Shown in pieces: positions 23,959 to 32,873 of a DNA stretch of 64,000 bases (positions are counted from its first letter, which is position 1; each line of letters begins with the position of its first letter). A program made the position numbers and the translations under genes. The notes beneath the pieces were generated by a model that had not been told where the DNA came from, did no database searches, and worked only from the letters and a program-made list of their open reading frames with translations. This DNA is from CAZGMN01 sp964645765. GTDB lineage: Bacteria > Acidobacteriota > Aminicenantia > Aminicenantales > Aminicenantaceae. Location: the NCBI GenBank assembly GCA_964645765.1, contig CAZYBE010000013.1, forward strand, positions 1 through 64,000, read 5' to 3'.

Positions 23959-25308
23959 ATGAAAGCTCTTATAAAGTTTTTCTCGTCGGTTAAACTCGCA
24001 ATATTTCTCATCATCATCATCGCTCTTGCCTCTCTCGTCGGGGCACTCGTTCCCCAGCAGCGAAGCCCGGATGAGTATTTCGTGCGATACGGCCAGCTTG
24101 CCCACTTCTTCCAGATAATTCAGTTCACAAGGCTCTATCAGTCCTGGTGGTTTTTAGTCCTGCTTTTTCTTCTCGCCCTGAACATCATCGTCTGCACTTT
24201 AAACCGCCTTTCTCCAAAACTTAGAAGAGTCTTCAGGCCAAGGCTTGAAATCGAAGCCAAAGAGATTAATGCCTTAAGAATCAAAGAAAAGCTCAAAAAA
24301 GACATGGCTCTGGCTAAAGCCCGGCAAGTGCTGAAAAAAGAGTTTTCTTTGAGGCATTACCGCCTCAAGGAAAAGGAAAGAGAAAATAGACTCTTCCTCC
24401 TTGCCCGCAAAAAAGTTCTTGGCTTGTTCGGCTCTGACATTGTTCATCTCGGCCTGCTCATCATTCTTGCTGGAGGGATAGCCGGCGGCCTGGCAGGCTT
24501 TAAGGAAAATCTGACCTTTCGAGAAGGTGAAATCCTCGATGTTCCTAAAGCTGAATTTAAACTCCGGCTTGATAAGTTCCAGATAGAATATTATCCCAAT
24601 GGAAGCATCAAGGACTGGAAGAGCACTCTCACGGTCATTGAAAAAGAAAAGCCAGTTCTGGGCAAAGTTATTGAGGTCAATCATCCCCTCTCCTACAAAG
24701 GATTTGTCTTTTATCAGAGCAGCTATGAATGGGACTGGACAAATGTTTCCCTGGAAGTGTGGGCCAAAAAAAAGACCGACTCTTCTTTCCTTAAGAAAAT
24801 AGAGGCGAAAGTGGGAGAAAGCGCCAATCTTGAAGAGAACATTCGAATCGTCCTTCTTCAGTTCATTCCTGACTTTATCATCGACGAAAAAAACGAAGTC
24901 GCATCCCGCTCCCTCCAGCCAAACAACCCCGCTACCTTTATCGAGGGCTGGGAAGAAGACAGGAAAATATTCTCAGGCTGGATATTCGCCCGATTTCCTG
25001 AGTTTTCACGGATTCACTCTGAACAGGAGATGAATTTTTCCTTTGAGCTCAAGAATTTTAAAGCCGCCCAATTCTCGGTCATCCAGGCAGCCAGCGACCC
25101 TGGAGTTAACTTCATCTGGCTGGGATGCGGATTAGTCATGGCCGGCCTCTTCCTGGCTTTTTACTGGCCAAGCCGCGAAGTCAGAGTTATCCTGGAGGAA
25201 AGCCAAAAACAAACAGAATTCCTCGCCGGCGGCACGGCAGCAAAGGGCCGAGAAGCCTTAGAATCTGAATTCAAAGAAATCATGGGCTCTATAAGGAGAA
25301 TGAAGTGA
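23959..25308 (+). CDS. resB: ResB-like cytochrome c biogenesis protein (System II)
   Basis: Inner-membrane component of the System II haem-lyase complex, which exports haem and attaches it to CxxCH sites outside the membrane. 449 residues: N-terminal spans (LAIFLIIIIALASLVGALVP, with the family 'QQRSPDEYFVRYG' after it; WWFLVLLFLLALNIIVCTL), a third span (HLGLLIILAGGIAGGLAGF), a large periplasmic domain (about 180-380, including HPLSYKGFVFYQSSYEW) and a last span near 390-410. ATG follows aaggtgag. It overlaps ccsB by 4 bp. Its position between two multihaem cytochrome groups fits a supply role for all of them. Confidence 0.92.
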   Translation: MKALIKFFSSVKLAIFLIIIIALASLVGALVPQQRSPDEYFVRYGQLAHFFQIIQFTRLYQSWWFLVLLFLLALNIIVCTLNRLSPKLRRVFRPRLEIEAKEINALRIKEKLKKDMALAKARQVLKKEFSLRHYRLKEKERENRLFLLARKKVLGLFGSDIVHLGLLIILAGGIAGGLAGFKENLTFREGEILDVPKAEFKLRLDKFQIEYYPNGSIKDWKSTLTVIEKEKPVLGKVIEVNHPLSYKGFVFYQSSYEWDWTNVSLEVWAKKKTDSSFLKKIEAKVGESANLEENIRIVLLQFIPDFIIDEKNEVASRSLQPNNPATFIEGWEEDRKIFSGWIFARFPEFSRIHSEQEMNFSFELKNFKAAQFSVIQAASDPGVNFIWLGCGLVMAGLFLAFYWPSREVRVILEESQKQTEFLAGGTAAKGREALESEFKEIMGSIRRMK

Positions 25309-26123
25309 GCGAATCGACTTTATTCTTTGTTACTTTTATTATTTATATCATATCGGCCTTTTTCTATTTTTCTTTTCTTTTCTCTAAAAGACAAAGCCTG
25401 GCAGCCGTCGGCCTCAGAGTTGCTTTCTTGGGTCTTGTAATCCATACCTTAGCTCTCGTCATGAGGACTTTTGAGAGCGGCCATGCTCCTTTCACTAACA
25501 TGTACGAGTCCCTTTCCTTCCTTTCCTGGGCTTCCATGTTGGCTTATGTCCTCATCGAGACGAAATATAAAATCAAAAAGGCAGGCCCCTATTTCCTGCT
25601 GATCGTCGTTGCTCTGATGGCCCTGGCTTCCTCTCCTATCATGCCCAAGGATGCTTCTCCTCTCGTCCCGGCTCTCCAGAGCTATTGGCTCTGGCTTCAT
25701 GTCTCTGTCACTCTGTTAGGGGAAGCCTTCTTTGCCGTCGCCTTCATCACCAGCATCATGTATCTTGTCGTGGAAGTAAAGGAGAAAAAGGATTCGGGAG
25801 AAAAATCCGGGCTATCAGCAGAAAAGCTTGATTCCATCAGCTATCGCTCGATCGCGGTCGGCTTTCCTCTTTTTACTCTTGGAGGCCTAGTTTTTGGCAT
25901 GATCTGGGCTTATAAAGCCTGGGGAAGCTACTGGACCTGGGATCCCAAGGAGACCATGAGCTTTATAACCTGGCTTGTCTTTGCCCTTTACCTTCATACG
26001 CGAATCGTCATGGGCTGGAAAGGACGCCGCTCAGCCTATGTGGCCGTCATCGGCTTTCTTACAGCTATTTTTACTTATTTTGGCGTGAATTATTTGTTGG
26101 CCGGCCTTCACAGCTACGCTTAA
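25305..26123 (+). CDS. ccsB: CcsB/CcsA-type cytochrome c biogenesis protein (System II)
   Basis: Polytopic haem-handling partner of ResB, 272 residues with about eight membrane spans. The tryptophan-rich haem-binding motif WGSYWTWDPKE is at 206-216, and candidate haem-ligand histidines are H47, H132 and H231, each at a span end. It starts inside the resB stop region (ATGA-type overlap, GTG/ATG at 25305), so the two proteins are made together. Length is normal for the family. Confidence 0.93.
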   Translation: MSESTLFFVTFIIYIISAFFYFSFLFSKRQSLAAVGLRVAFLGLVIHTLALVMRTFESGHAPFTNMYESLSFLSWASMLAYVLIETKYKIKKAGPYFLLIVVALMALASSPIMPKDASPLVPALQSYWLWLHVSVTLLGEAFFAVAFITSIMYLVVEVKEKKDSGEKSGLSAEKLDSISYRSIAVGFPLFTLGGLVFGMIWAYKAWGSYWTWDPKETMSFITWLVFALYLHTRIVMGWKGRRSAYVAVIGFLTAIFTYFGVNYLLAGLHSYA

Positions 26124-26145
26124 GAAAAATAAGAAACAAGAAGAA

Positions 26146-28146
26146 TTGAAGAAGAAAAAAAGAATTATCATCCTGGCCGTTGCAGGTTTCTTTCTGCTTC
26201 TTTTTCTCGGCTCAATGGAGTACACCTCCCATTCAAGATTCTGCTCCACCTGCCACTACATGAAGCCCTTTTACAAGAGCTGGGAGAATTCCTCTCATAA
26301 CCGCATCGAATGCAGCACCTGCCATTATCCTCCAGGATTGAGGTCAAAGTTCAGGGCAAAAATTGAAGGGCTGCTCCAGGTTGGGCGCTACTGGACCAAG
26401 CTCTACCTGAAATCAAAGCCATGGGCCGAGATTCCTGACGAAGCCTGCCTTCGCCAGGGATGTCACGATAAAAGGCTTCTTGAGGGCCAGGTGAAATTCA
26501 AAAAAATTGTCTTCGACCATAAAATCCACTTCACGGACTTAAGGAGAGGCAAACGCCTCCGTTGCACAAGTTGCCATTCCCAGATTGTCCAGGGAGAACA
26601 TATAACCGTAACCGAGAGCACCTGCTTCATCTGCCACTTCAAGAAGAGCGAGCATTACCCTCAAGTGAGCGATTGCTCCCACTGCCACGACCGCAGCGTC
26701 CTTGTTTCAGAAAAAACTTCAAGGTTTAACCACGCTCTGGTTTATGAAAGAGGTTTGAGCTGTGAAAAATGCCACAGCCAAACCATTATCGGCGACGGAG
26801 ATGTGCCTCGCGAAAACTGCTTCAAGTGCCACTGGGAAACCGAAAGGCTGAACAAATATGAAGAAACCGACCTCATGCACTCGACCCATATCTTTTCCCA
26901 CAAAATCGAATGCAACCTCTGTCACCTCGAGATTCAGCACAAGATTGTCAAAGACATCGAGACCATAGCCAGCTGCCAGGCCTGCCACATAGATTCGCAC
27001 CAGGCTCAAAAAATCCTCTTCACTGGTCAGGGAGGAAAAGGAATCTCCCATCCCTTGCCCAATATCATGTTCGAAAAAGGACTAAGCTGCAAAGGGTGCC
27101 ATATCTTTCACGAAGAATCCGGGGGTCGAATCATGAAGAGCGAAACTTCCATTTCAAAGGCAGGAGCCTGCGAATCCTGCCATGGAAGAGGTTTTTCCAG
27201 AGTCCTCAAGGACTGGGAAATTTCCACGGAAAAAAAATTGAGCGAAATCAAGGCCGTTTACGAAAAGGTAAGCTTGGAAATAAGCCAGGGCAAAGGCACA
27301 AACAGAGCAAAAGCTAAGGCGCGGCTTGATGAAGCAGCCTTTAACATCGATGTCGTCGAGAGGGGAAAAAGTGTCCACAACATGATTTACTCCCAGGAAT
27401 TGCTCCAGGCTGCCTATGACATCATGGTCGAAGCTTTACGCATTGCCAGCTCTTCATACAAGCTCCAGAGTTTTCAGGCCTCAGCCAAAGAAGTTCCCAG
27501 CCAGTGCGGGGCCTGTCATGCTGGAATCGAAGAAATCAATGCTCAAATCTTCGGCCTTGATTTTCCTCACAAAAATCATCTGACCGAGCAGAAAATCCAA
27601 TGCGGCACCTGCCATTCCAACGCAAGAAAACACGGAGAACTAATCGCCACGAAAAAAAGCTGCGCAGCCTGCCATCACCAGAAAACAGAAAAGGATTGCA
27701 GGGTCTGTCATCAGATACAAAAATCTATCTACGAAGGAGGGGAGCTAAACGGACAAAAAATTCAAGCCGATGCCATGTCCGCAGCTAAAGTCGAATGCAC
27801 GGGCTGCCACCTCCTCCAGCCGAATCAAATCGGACGCTCTGATAAGAACAAATGCCTTGACTGCCATGAAAAGGGCTATGATGAAATTTTCCTTGATTGG
27901 CAGAATTCTGTGAAGGAACTCCTCCGCTCCTTAAGGGCTGAAATCGAGGAGAAAAAAACGCTCCGATTATCTGAGGAACAAAACACTCAACTCCTCAAGA
28001 TTGAGCAACTTGTTCAAAAAATCGAGCTTGATGGAAGCTATGGAATTCACAACTTCTCTTTTGTCGAGCAAGCCTTGACAAATTTTCAAAAAACGCTTAA
28101 ATCTTTTGGCACAAAAGAGACTGATGAAGAGAAGACAATTCGTTGA
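26146..28146 (+). CDS. Membrane-anchored multihaem cytochrome c (about 18 haem sites, NapC/NirT-like start)
   Basis: 666 residues from a TTG start. An N-terminal anchor (RIIILAVAGFFLLLFLGSMEY) is followed by a NapC/NrfH-like segment (SRFCSTCHYMKPFYKSW). I count 17 CxxCH motifs plus one CLRQGCH (Cx4CH). Two haem-free helical stretches, about residues 360-445 and 580-660, are heptad-like. Such proteins take electrons from quinol or a quinol-oxidising complex and pass them along the periplasm. It sits 22 bp after ccsB and its end overlaps the Rieske gene by 23 bp, so it is probably a partner of the Rieske/cyt b complex. Confidence 0.85.
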   Translation: MKKKKRIIILAVAGFFLLLFLGSMEYTSHSRFCSTCHYMKPFYKSWENSSHNRIECSTCHYPPGLRSKFRAKIEGLLQVGRYWTKLYLKSKPWAEIPDEACLRQGCHDKRLLEGQVKFKKIVFDHKIHFTDLRRGKRLRCTSCHSQIVQGEHITVTESTCFICHFKKSEHYPQVSDCSHCHDRSVLVSEKTSRFNHALVYERGLSCEKCHSQTIIGDGDVPRENCFKCHWETERLNKYEETDLMHSTHIFSHKIECNLCHLEIQHKIVKDIETIASCQACHIDSHQAQKILFTGQGGKGISHPLPNIMFEKGLSCKGCHIFHEESGGRIMKSETSISKAGACESCHGRGFSRVLKDWEISTEKKLSEIKAVYEKVSLEISQGKGTNRAKAKARLDEAAFNIDVVERGKSVHNMIYSQELLQAAYDIMVEALRIASSSYKLQSFQASAKEVPSQCGACHAGIEEINAQIFGLDFPHKNHLTEQKIQCGTCHSNARKHGELIATKKSCAACHHQKTEKDCRVCHQIQKSIYEGGELNGQKIQADAMSAAKVECTGCHLLQPNQIGRSDKNKCLDCHEKGYDEIFLDWQNSVKELLRSLRAEIEEKKTLRLSEEQNTQLLKIEQLVQKIELDGSYGIHNFSFVEQALTNFQKTLKSFGTKETDEEKTIR

Positions 28147-28549
28147 TATTTTTCTCGGTGCCAGCTTGACTGGAACAATCGTCTCCCTTCTCTACCCTGT
28201 TGTCCGCTACATCCTGCCGCGAAAGCAGGTGGAATCAAGCGTAAAAAGAACCTCAGCTGCAAAAGCAGGGGAACTGGCTCCCAATTCTTATAAAATCTTT
28301 AAATTCGGTTCTGCGCCTGGAATTCTCATCAACACCAAAGAGGGAGAACTCGTGGCTTTTTCCGCAGTTTGCACCCATCTGGCCTGCACTGTCCTCTACG
28401 AAAGCGATACAGAGACAATTTTCTGCCCCTGCCATAACGGCAGGTTCGATTTGAGCGGAAATGTCATCTCCGGCCCCCCTCCTGCTCCGCTCGAACCTTA
28501 TAAAATCGAAACTCTGGGAGAGGAAATTATCGTTTCCAAAAAAGCCTGA
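28124..28549 (+). CDS. Rieske [2Fe-2S] protein of a cytochrome bc-type complex
   Basis: 141 residues from ATG 28124 (MKRRQFVDIFLGASLTG), with an N-terminal span that keeps it in the membrane. Cluster ligands are complete: CTHLAC at 83-88 (C83, H85) and CPCH at 101-104 (C101, H104), with the disulfide pair C88/C103, then the family-typical GPPPAPL loop. It accepts electrons from quinol bound to cytochrome b and passes them to a c-type cytochrome. Gene order Rieske-cyt b is that of b6f/bc operons. The start lies inside the upstream cytochrome gene (23-bp overlap). Confidence 0.92.
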   Translation: MKRRQFVDIFLGASLTGTIVSLLYPVVRYILPRKQVESSVKRTSAAKAGELAPNSYKIFKFGSAPGILINTKEGELVAFSAVCTHLACTVLYESDTETIFCPCHNGRFDLSGNVISGPPPAPLEPYKIETLGEEIIVSKKA

Positions 28550-28550
28550 A

Positions 28551-29630
28551 ATGAAAAACTTCATTAAAAAGGCCTATACTTGCCTAGATTCACGCTTCAG
28601 GCTCTCTGCCCTCTTAGAGTTCGCAAGGAAAAAGAAGGTTCCTGAGCACAAGCTCTCTTTCTGGTATTACTTTGGAGGCATCTGTCTCTTCCTCTTTATC
28701 ATCCAGGTTATCACTGGAATCCTTCTCCTTCTCTACTATACGCCTTCTGTGGAGACTGCCTACGAAAGCATTCATTCCATCATGAGCCAGGTCAAGTTCG
28801 GCTGGCTGATCCGGTCTGTCCACAGCTGGTCAGCCAATATTTTGATTGGAGCCATTTTCATCCATATGTTCAGCACCTTTCTCCTCAAGGCCTACCGTTC
28901 GCCGCGGGAATTAACCTGGCTCAGCGGCTTCTTCCTTCTTCTCGTTTTTCTTGCTTTTGGCTTCAGCGGCTACCTTCTTCCCTGGAATGCGCTTTCCTTC
29001 TTCGCCACACGGGTGGGAACGGATATAGCCGGCACTGTCCCGCTTGTCGGAAAGGCCATCAAGGCCTTTATTCTTGGAGGGCCGGAAATTTCTAACGCCA
29101 CCCTCCCCCGCTTTTTCTGGCTTCATGCGGCCATCCTTCCTCTATTCACTGTTATCATTCTCGGAATTCATCTTGTTTTAGTCCAGACACTCGGAATGAG
29201 CACGCCTCCAGGACTCGACCAAGCCAATGTCAGAGAAGTGCCTTTTTTCCCCAATTTTGTTTTGAAGGACTTCCTGGGCTGGATGCTCATTTTTGTCCTT
29301 ATCGGCATCCTCTGTGTCTTTTTCCCCTGGGGAGTGGGGCAAAAGGCAGACCCCTATGCTTCGGCCCCGATAGGCATCAAGCCAGAATGGTATTTCACCT
29401 TCATGTTTACGACCCTGAAGCTCATCCCCTCTCACGTTTTTTTCATTAAAGGAGAGGTTCTGGCGATTCTGGGATTCATGGCCGGCGCATTTCTTTGGAT
29501 GCTTGTCCCCTTCCTGGATAGAAACGCCGCAAGGGAAAAAAAGAGTCCTTTTTTCACTTGGGCCGGGCTTGTCATCCTGCTCTATATCATCACCATGACA
29601 GCGCTGACTTATCTTCTGCCAAAAATTTAG
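28551..29630 (+). CDS. Cytochrome b (b6-type, fused with subunit-IV-like part)
   Basis: 359 residues from ATG 28551. Two bis-histidine haem b sites: H91/H105 (13 residues between) and H192/H207 (14 between); the longer second spacing is the b6-type signature. The Qo-site motif PEWY is at 278-281, in a C-terminal half equivalent to subunit IV, so both parts are in one chain. About seven to eight spans. It would oxidise menaquinol with the Rieske protein encoded 2 bp upstream. No cytochrome c1 or f gene is present; multihaem cytochromes take that place. Confidence 0.92.
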   Translation: MKNFIKKAYTCLDSRFRLSALLEFARKKKVPEHKLSFWYYFGGICLFLFIIQVITGILLLLYYTPSVETAYESIHSIMSQVKFGWLIRSVHSWSANILIGAIFIHMFSTFLLKAYRSPRELTWLSGFFLLLVFLAFGFSGYLLPWNALSFFATRVGTDIAGTVPLVGKAIKAFILGGPEISNATLPRFFWLHAAILPLFTVIILGIHLVLVQTLGMSTPPGLDQANVREVPFFPNFVLKDFLGWMLIFVLIGILCVFFPWGVGQKADPYASAPIGIKPEWYFTFMFTTLKLIPSHVFFIKGEVLAILGFMAGAFLWMLVPFLDRNAAREKKSPFFTWAGLVILLYIITMTALTYLLPKI

Positions 29631-29634
29631 AAAG

Positions 29635-30891
29635 ATGAAATTAATGATTTTTGAAAAAAAATACTTTTTATGCTTATCGCTTGCAGCTTTCTTTTCTCCG
29701 CTTTCTCTCTTTGCCCAGAAAAATAGCTGCATCGAATGCCACCGAGAGCTGGAAGATAAACTTATGGCTCCAGTCGAAGCTTTTAAGCTCGATGTCCATC
29801 AAAAATTCGGGCTGAACTGCAGCGACTGCCACGGCGGAAACCCTGCCAAGGAGGATATCGATTCAGCCAAGGATAAGACATTTAAAGGCGCTCCGAAGCG
29901 AAACCGTATCCCTGAATTTTGTGCATCCTGCCATTCAAATTCGGCATACATGAAAAATTTCAATCCTGGGTTGAGGGTTGACCAGCTCTCTTTATACTGG
30001 ACAAGCCGCCACGGCCAGCTCCTGAGAAAAGGAGACACAAAGGTGGCACTCTGCACGGACTGCCATAAAGCCCATGGCATTCTGGCTTCGAACCATCCCA
30101 AATCCTCGACTTTTCCCTGGAATATTCCTCAGACATGCGGCCGCTGTCATGCGGATAAAGAGTATATGAAATCCTATAAAATCCCCACTAACCAGCTCGA
30201 GGATTATAAGCAGAGCGTCCATGCCCGCTCGCTCTTCGAGAAAAAAGACCTCTCTGCTCCAGTCTGCAACGACTGTCACGGAAATCATGGCGCTTCTCCG
30301 CCAGAAGTCTTTTCCATTGCTTTTGTTTGCCGACAATGCCATTCCAGCACCGCCGAGTTTTTCTCCAAGAGCCCTCATAAAAAGGCTTTCGACGAAATGG
30401 GAATATCCGAGTGTGAAGCCTGCCATGGCAATCACAAAGTCCTTGCACCTTCAGATACCATGCTTGGCACTCAAGAGGGTGCTGTCTGCATCCAGTGCCA
30501 TGAGGCAGGCTCAGAGCCTTACCAGCTTGCTTCCCGCATCAAAACCAGGCTGGATGAATTCGTATCGAAAATAGCAGATGTCGAGAATTCATTGGACAAA
30601 GCGGACAGACGGGGTGTGGATGTCAGCGACCCAAGATTCAAGCTGAGGGAGGCAAAAACATCACTCATCCTGGTTCGAAACTTAACCCACACTCTCGACC
30701 TTTCCGATATTGAGAAAAAAATTGAAGAAGGCAAGCGAGTAGTCTCAGAGGTCAAGGCCGAAGCAGAAGCAGCTCTCAAAGAAGCCAGATTCAGGAAGGG
30801 AGGCCTGATCATTACCACCTTATTCATCCTGCTTCTGGCTATTGCCATTTTCCTCAAGATAAAACAAATCGAAAAGAAGAGTCCCGCTTAA
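29635..30891 (+). CDS. Nonahaem cytochrome c with C-terminal membrane anchor
   Basis: 418 residues, signal peptide (FLCLSLAAFFSPLSLFAQ) and nine CxxCH motifs (CIECH, CSDCH, CASCH, CTDCH, CGRCH, CNDCH, CRQCH, CEACH, CIQCH) in the first 290 residues. A coiled-coil-like helical region (~300-385) follows, then a final span (GGLIITTLFILLLAIAIFL). The repeated pattern C-x-x-C-H-G-x-H resembles the 428- and 414-residue proteins downstream. It begins 4 bp after the cyt b stop and is likely the electron acceptor of the Rieske/cyt b module. Confidence 0.87.
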   Translation: MKLMIFEKKYFLCLSLAAFFSPLSLFAQKNSCIECHRELEDKLMAPVEAFKLDVHQKFGLNCSDCHGGNPAKEDIDSAKDKTFKGAPKRNRIPEFCASCHSNSAYMKNFNPGLRVDQLSLYWTSRHGQLLRKGDTKVALCTDCHKAHGILASNHPKSSTFPWNIPQTCGRCHADKEYMKSYKIPTNQLEDYKQSVHARSLFEKKDLSAPVCNDCHGNHGASPPEVFSIAFVCRQCHSSTAEFFSKSPHKKAFDEMGISECEACHGNHKVLAPSDTMLGTQEGAVCIQCHEAGSEPYQLASRIKTRLDEFVSKIADVENSLDKADRRGVDVSDPRFKLREAKTSLILVRNLTHTLDLSDIEKKIEEGKRVVSEVKAEAEAALKEARFRKGGLIITTLFILLLAIAIFLKIKQIEKKSPA

Positions 30892-30932
30892 AAAACTTCT
30901 TTCTAAACCATATAATTTTTATAGATAAAATA

Positions 30933-30961
30933 TTGACAGGGAGGGAACTCTAAATTAAGAT
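30933..30961 (+). promoter_or_regulatory. Sigma-70-like promoter before the tetrahaem gene
   Basis: TTGACA (30933-30938), 17-bp spacer, TAAGAT (30956-30961), 28 bp before the ATG and just ahead of a strong aggagga ribosome site. It suggests that the downstream cytochromes can be transcribed apart from the Rieske/cyt b genes. Confidence 0.55.
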
Positions 30962-30989
30962 AATTTTTCATTCACCCTAGGAGGATTCG

Positions 30990-31511
30990 ATGAAAAAATT
31001 CATGTTGTTCCCGACAATCGCAGCAGCCTTTATCTTTTTTATTTTCTCTTTCGGACAGCAGTTTTCCTACGTTGGCGCAGGCAAATGTAAAATCTGCCAC
31101 CAGAGCGAAAAGCAAGGGAGACAATTTCCTATCTGGTCTGAAAGTAAGCATTCCCAATCCTTTGTGGCATTGGCTTCTGAGAAAGCTCAACCCATAGCTC
31201 AAGAGCTCGGAGTGGCGAATCCTCAAGAAAGCCCTAAATGCTTAAAGTGCCATGGCCCTCTCGCTGAAAAAGCGGCTGAACTCAAGGCAGAAGGAGTGTC
31301 CTGCGAAGTATGCCACGGCCCTGGCAGCGCTTATAAGACCTTGAGCATCATGAAAAACAAGGAGGAATCTGCGAAAAACGGTCTCATCCTCTACGGCTCT
31401 CCAGAGGCCATAAAAAATCAATGCCTGACCTGTCACGAGAATGTCCACAAAAAGCCTTTTGATTTCGACACCAATTGGGAAAAAATAAAGCATGCGGTCC
31501 CTGAGAAATAG
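30990..31511 (+). CDS. Tetrahaem cytochrome c (cytochrome c554-like)
   Basis: 173 residues with signal peptide (FPTIAAAFIFFIFSFGQQ) and four CxxCH sites (CKICH, CLKCH, CEVCH, CLTCH). The layout YVGAGKCKICHQSEKQGRQFPIW, then SKHSQSF, SPKCLKCHGP and GVSCEVCHGPGS matches the cytochrome c554-type family of soluble periplasmic electron shuttles. A promoter and clear ribosome site precede it. It is small enough to act as a mobile carrier between the larger membrane-bound cytochromes. Confidence 0.87.
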   Translation: MKKFMLFPTIAAAFIFFIFSFGQQFSYVGAGKCKICHQSEKQGRQFPIWSESKHSQSFVALASEKAQPIAQELGVANPQESPKCLKCHGPLAEKAAELKAEGVSCEVCHGPGSAYKTLSIMKNKEESAKNGLILYGSPEAIKNQCLTCHENVHKKPFDFDTNWEKIKHAVPEK

Positions 31512-31604
31512 CTAATCTGAATTAAGATCATAATCCTCAAGTTAATCTATAATTGTTGTTTTAGCTCAATTGAATAAAGAAAGCGTTTGAAAAAATCTGG
31601 AATA

Positions 31605-32873
31605 ATGAAAAAAATTAGCCTGCTCATCATATTTCCTCTTTCATTTATCCTCCTCTGCTCTGCCCAGACAAAAGACGGATGGCCGGCGATTAACTCGAAA
31701 TGCCTTTCCTGTCATGGCAGCGGGTCAACCTCTGAGGAAAAAATAAGGATTGACGAGAGAGCCTTTATGGCTTCAGCCCACGGCGGGCTCAAATGCACAG
31801 ACTGCCATCAGCTCACTCTCGGCGAAGGAGAAGGCGATATTCCTCATAAAAAAGACCTGCCCGATGTCAACTGCACGTCTGCCTGTCATCAAGAAAACAG
31901 AAAAGTTATACCAGGAATGAGCCCTCTTTATTACCCTGACAGTGTTCACGGCAGAGCCTATCTGGAAAGAGGAATCCAGGATGTGGCTAGATGCTGGGAT
32001 TGCCACGGAAAGCACAATATCAAGAAAAAATCAGACCCTGAATCGACGGTCAACAGGAAGAACATCCCTTTGACCTGCTCCACCTGCCACGAGAATATGA
32101 ACGTTATCGTCAAATACAACATCCATCGTGAAGCGCCCTATCAAGAATACAAGCAGAGTGTTCACGGCAAGGCGCTTATCAAAAAAGGGCTTCTTTCTTA
32201 CGCAGCAGTCTGCACAGACTGCCACGGTATTCACGACATAAAAGGAGTCGGAGAGCCCCATCTCATGGCCAAAAATCCTGAGACTTGCGGGAAATGCCAT
32301 AGCCTGGTCTTTAACGAATATCGAGAAAGCATCCACGGCCAGCAAGCACTGAAGGGGAATGTCGATGCGCCCATCTGTGTTGACTGTCATGGGGAGCACA
32401 GGATTGTCTCTCCCTCGAGTGAGGGAGCGCCGACATCGTCGAAGAAAATTGCTGATACCTGCTCCACCTGCCATGCCAGGCCAGAGATAATGAGAAAATA
32501 CGGCGTCCCTGAAGACAGAATTGAAACCTTCATCGAAAGCATGCACGGAATCGCCATCGGCTATGGATATGATGCTGCTGCAAACTGCTCGAGCTGCCAT
32601 GGTGTTCATGACATAAGGCCTGCGAGCGACCCTCATTCAAAAGTTAATCCGGCCAACCTGGCTAAAACCTGCGGACAGGAGAAATGTCACCCGGGGATGC
32701 CGGAAAAGATTGCCAATTCCAAGATTCATCTCGCTGCCAGCCAAAAAAGTTCAGGAGGGCTTTATTACCTCCAGCAGATACTCCTCTGGCTCGTCTTTGC
32801 GCTAGTTCTATTCACGATCATCTGGTTCGTGTCCGGGTTCATCAAGAAAATAAAATTCTTTAAAAAAAGATGA
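31605..32873 (+). CDS. Multihaem cytochrome c (about 11 sites) with C-terminal anchor
   Basis: About 422 residues from ATG 31605 (a TTG at 31587 is less likely). It has a signal peptide (ISLLIIFPLSFILLCSAQ), nine CxxCH, one CTSACH (Cx3CH) and one CGQEKCH (Cx4CH) near the C-terminus, then a membrane span (ILLWLVFALVLFTIIWFVSGF). Recurrent C-x-D-C-H-G-x-H-x-I units show origin by internal repetition. It is closely similar in plan to the next gene, whose ATG overlaps this stop. Periplasmic electron transfer, tethered by the C-terminal span. Confidence 0.85.
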   Translation: MKKISLLIIFPLSFILLCSAQTKDGWPAINSKCLSCHGSGSTSEEKIRIDERAFMASAHGGLKCTDCHQLTLGEGEGDIPHKKDLPDVNCTSACHQENRKVIPGMSPLYYPDSVHGRAYLERGIQDVARCWDCHGKHNIKKKSDPESTVNRKNIPLTCSTCHENMNVIVKYNIHREAPYQEYKQSVHGKALIKKGLLSYAAVCTDCHGIHDIKGVGEPHLMAKNPETCGKCHSLVFNEYRESIHGQQALKGNVDAPICVDCHGEHRIVSPSSEGAPTSSKKIADTCSTCHARPEIMRKYGVPEDRIETFIESMHGIAIGYGYDAAANCSSCHGVHDIRPASDPHSKVNPANLAKTCGQEKCHPGMPEKIANSKIHLAASQKSSGGLYYLQQILLWLVFALVLFTIIWFVSGFIKKIKFFKKR

